Source: Angiostrongylus vasorum (Eukaryota; Nematoda; Chromadorea; Rhabditida; Metastrongylidae). From it: a stretch of 64,000 nucleotides of DNA. A program made the position numbers and the translations under genes. Below are positions 63,420 through 64,000 of the stretch, piece by piece. Every line of letters starts with the position of its first letter. The first letter of the stretch is position 1. The stretch is from NCBI GenBank assembly GCA_018806985.1, contig JADANN010000468.1, positions 1,798,001-1,862,000 on the forward strand, written 5' to 3'. The notes under the pieces were generated by a model, which saw nothing but the letters and a program-made list of their open reading frames with translations, ran no database searches and was not told the DNA's origin.

Positions 63420-64000
63420 AGCTTGCTGAGTGTAAAAATTTCGACACATTGTCTGCATGCTCTCTGTATTGTTATTTCTAAACGCGTTCGCACTGTTAGC
63501 CCCTTCGTTACTTTTTTTCGAAAAGCTTAGGACCTCTCCGGAGCAAAAACAGACTCACCTCTAAAACGGTTTCTCACTATTGAATTGGGTTCAACCATTC
63601 ACCAATGGATTATTGTCAGCTTTCTTAACAATATTTACCTTTTCGCTACGCAGTTGGCACCTGTCACCTGTCACCTGCAACGCCGTTAATAATCGAGCAA
63701 CTTGACTTGCCACCAGTAAAGTTTCTTTTCCTTCCCGTTGCGCTTCAGAGCTGCTCAAAGGACTCTATTAGCCCAGAAAATGCGACCTCCATCACTCTTC
63801 TGGTATGATACCATTCTTTAATGTTTCTAACGAGATAGAAGTCGTCTTAACTTACCGCACCCTACCGTAGCGTGGGTTTCTTCTTAGATCACCTTCCAGG
63901 TAGAGATGTCCACCTCTTTCCAGCTTCTCGCTAGGGAGATGAACTCGGGGTTGTGCATCGTATTTTTAAAAAACCAGGAACACCTCAGCTGCATTGAGGC
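63420..64000. other. Window end, nothing recognised
   Basis: Slightly GC-richer. No supported exon or repeat family was seen. Confidence 0.35.

Overview
This window is animal nuclear DNA, most likely from a clade V (strongylid or hookworm-like) parasitic nematode. The evidence is short exons with TTTTCAG-type acceptors and GTAAG/GTGAG donors, two genes whose closest relatives by eye are the nematode neurabin and PDE10-class phosphodiesterase genes, and a heavy load of short interspersed repeats. Species is inference. No operon, CRISPR, rRNA or genuine tRNA gene was seen.

Genes occupy mainly the left 25 kb. From before base 1 to 10011 (+) lies the 3' part of a PDE10-class dual-GAF cyclic nucleotide phosphodiesterase gene: 14 exons, about 580 residues, from the end of GAF-A through GAF-B and the complete HD catalytic domain. 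Facing it, from 11805 up to 22293 (-), with a likely untranslated exon near 25 kb, is a neurabin/spinophilin (nab-1) gene: KVSF PP1-docking motif, PDZ, coiled coil and SAM domain. Its last 1.83 kb exon has no intron. The genes converge tail to tail with about 1.8 kb between stop codons. Phosphodiesterase lowers cyclic nucleotide signals and neurabin anchors protein phosphatase 1 at actin-rich sites, but nothing here shows that they act together.

From about 25 kb to 64 kb I find no recognisable host gene. One plausible orphan exon (47792-47991, -) and one small ORF (60556-60789, -) are flagged as weak. The rest is repeats. There are three tRNA-derived SINE families: A (about 270 bp), C (about 360 bp, sharing a central domain with A) and D (about 200 bp). 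There is also an unclassified family of about 380 bp (B), a large GTGTAT-type microsatellite (37.5-38.6 kb), smaller simple repeats, and polypurine tracts.

The most interesting layer is a scattered family of short elements with hammerhead ribozyme cores (CUGANGA, stem II, GAAA). One copy (33713-33752, +) has every core position intact, a 6-bp stem I and a minimal self-complementary ACGU stem III. A decayed GIY-YIG endonuclease fragment of a Penelope-like element sits at 62.05-62.8 kb, and Penelope-like elements are known to carry minimal hammerheads of this type. A second notable structure is a 726-bp compound SINE-D element with a hairpin of about 205-bp arms, flanked by a 12-bp direct repeat.
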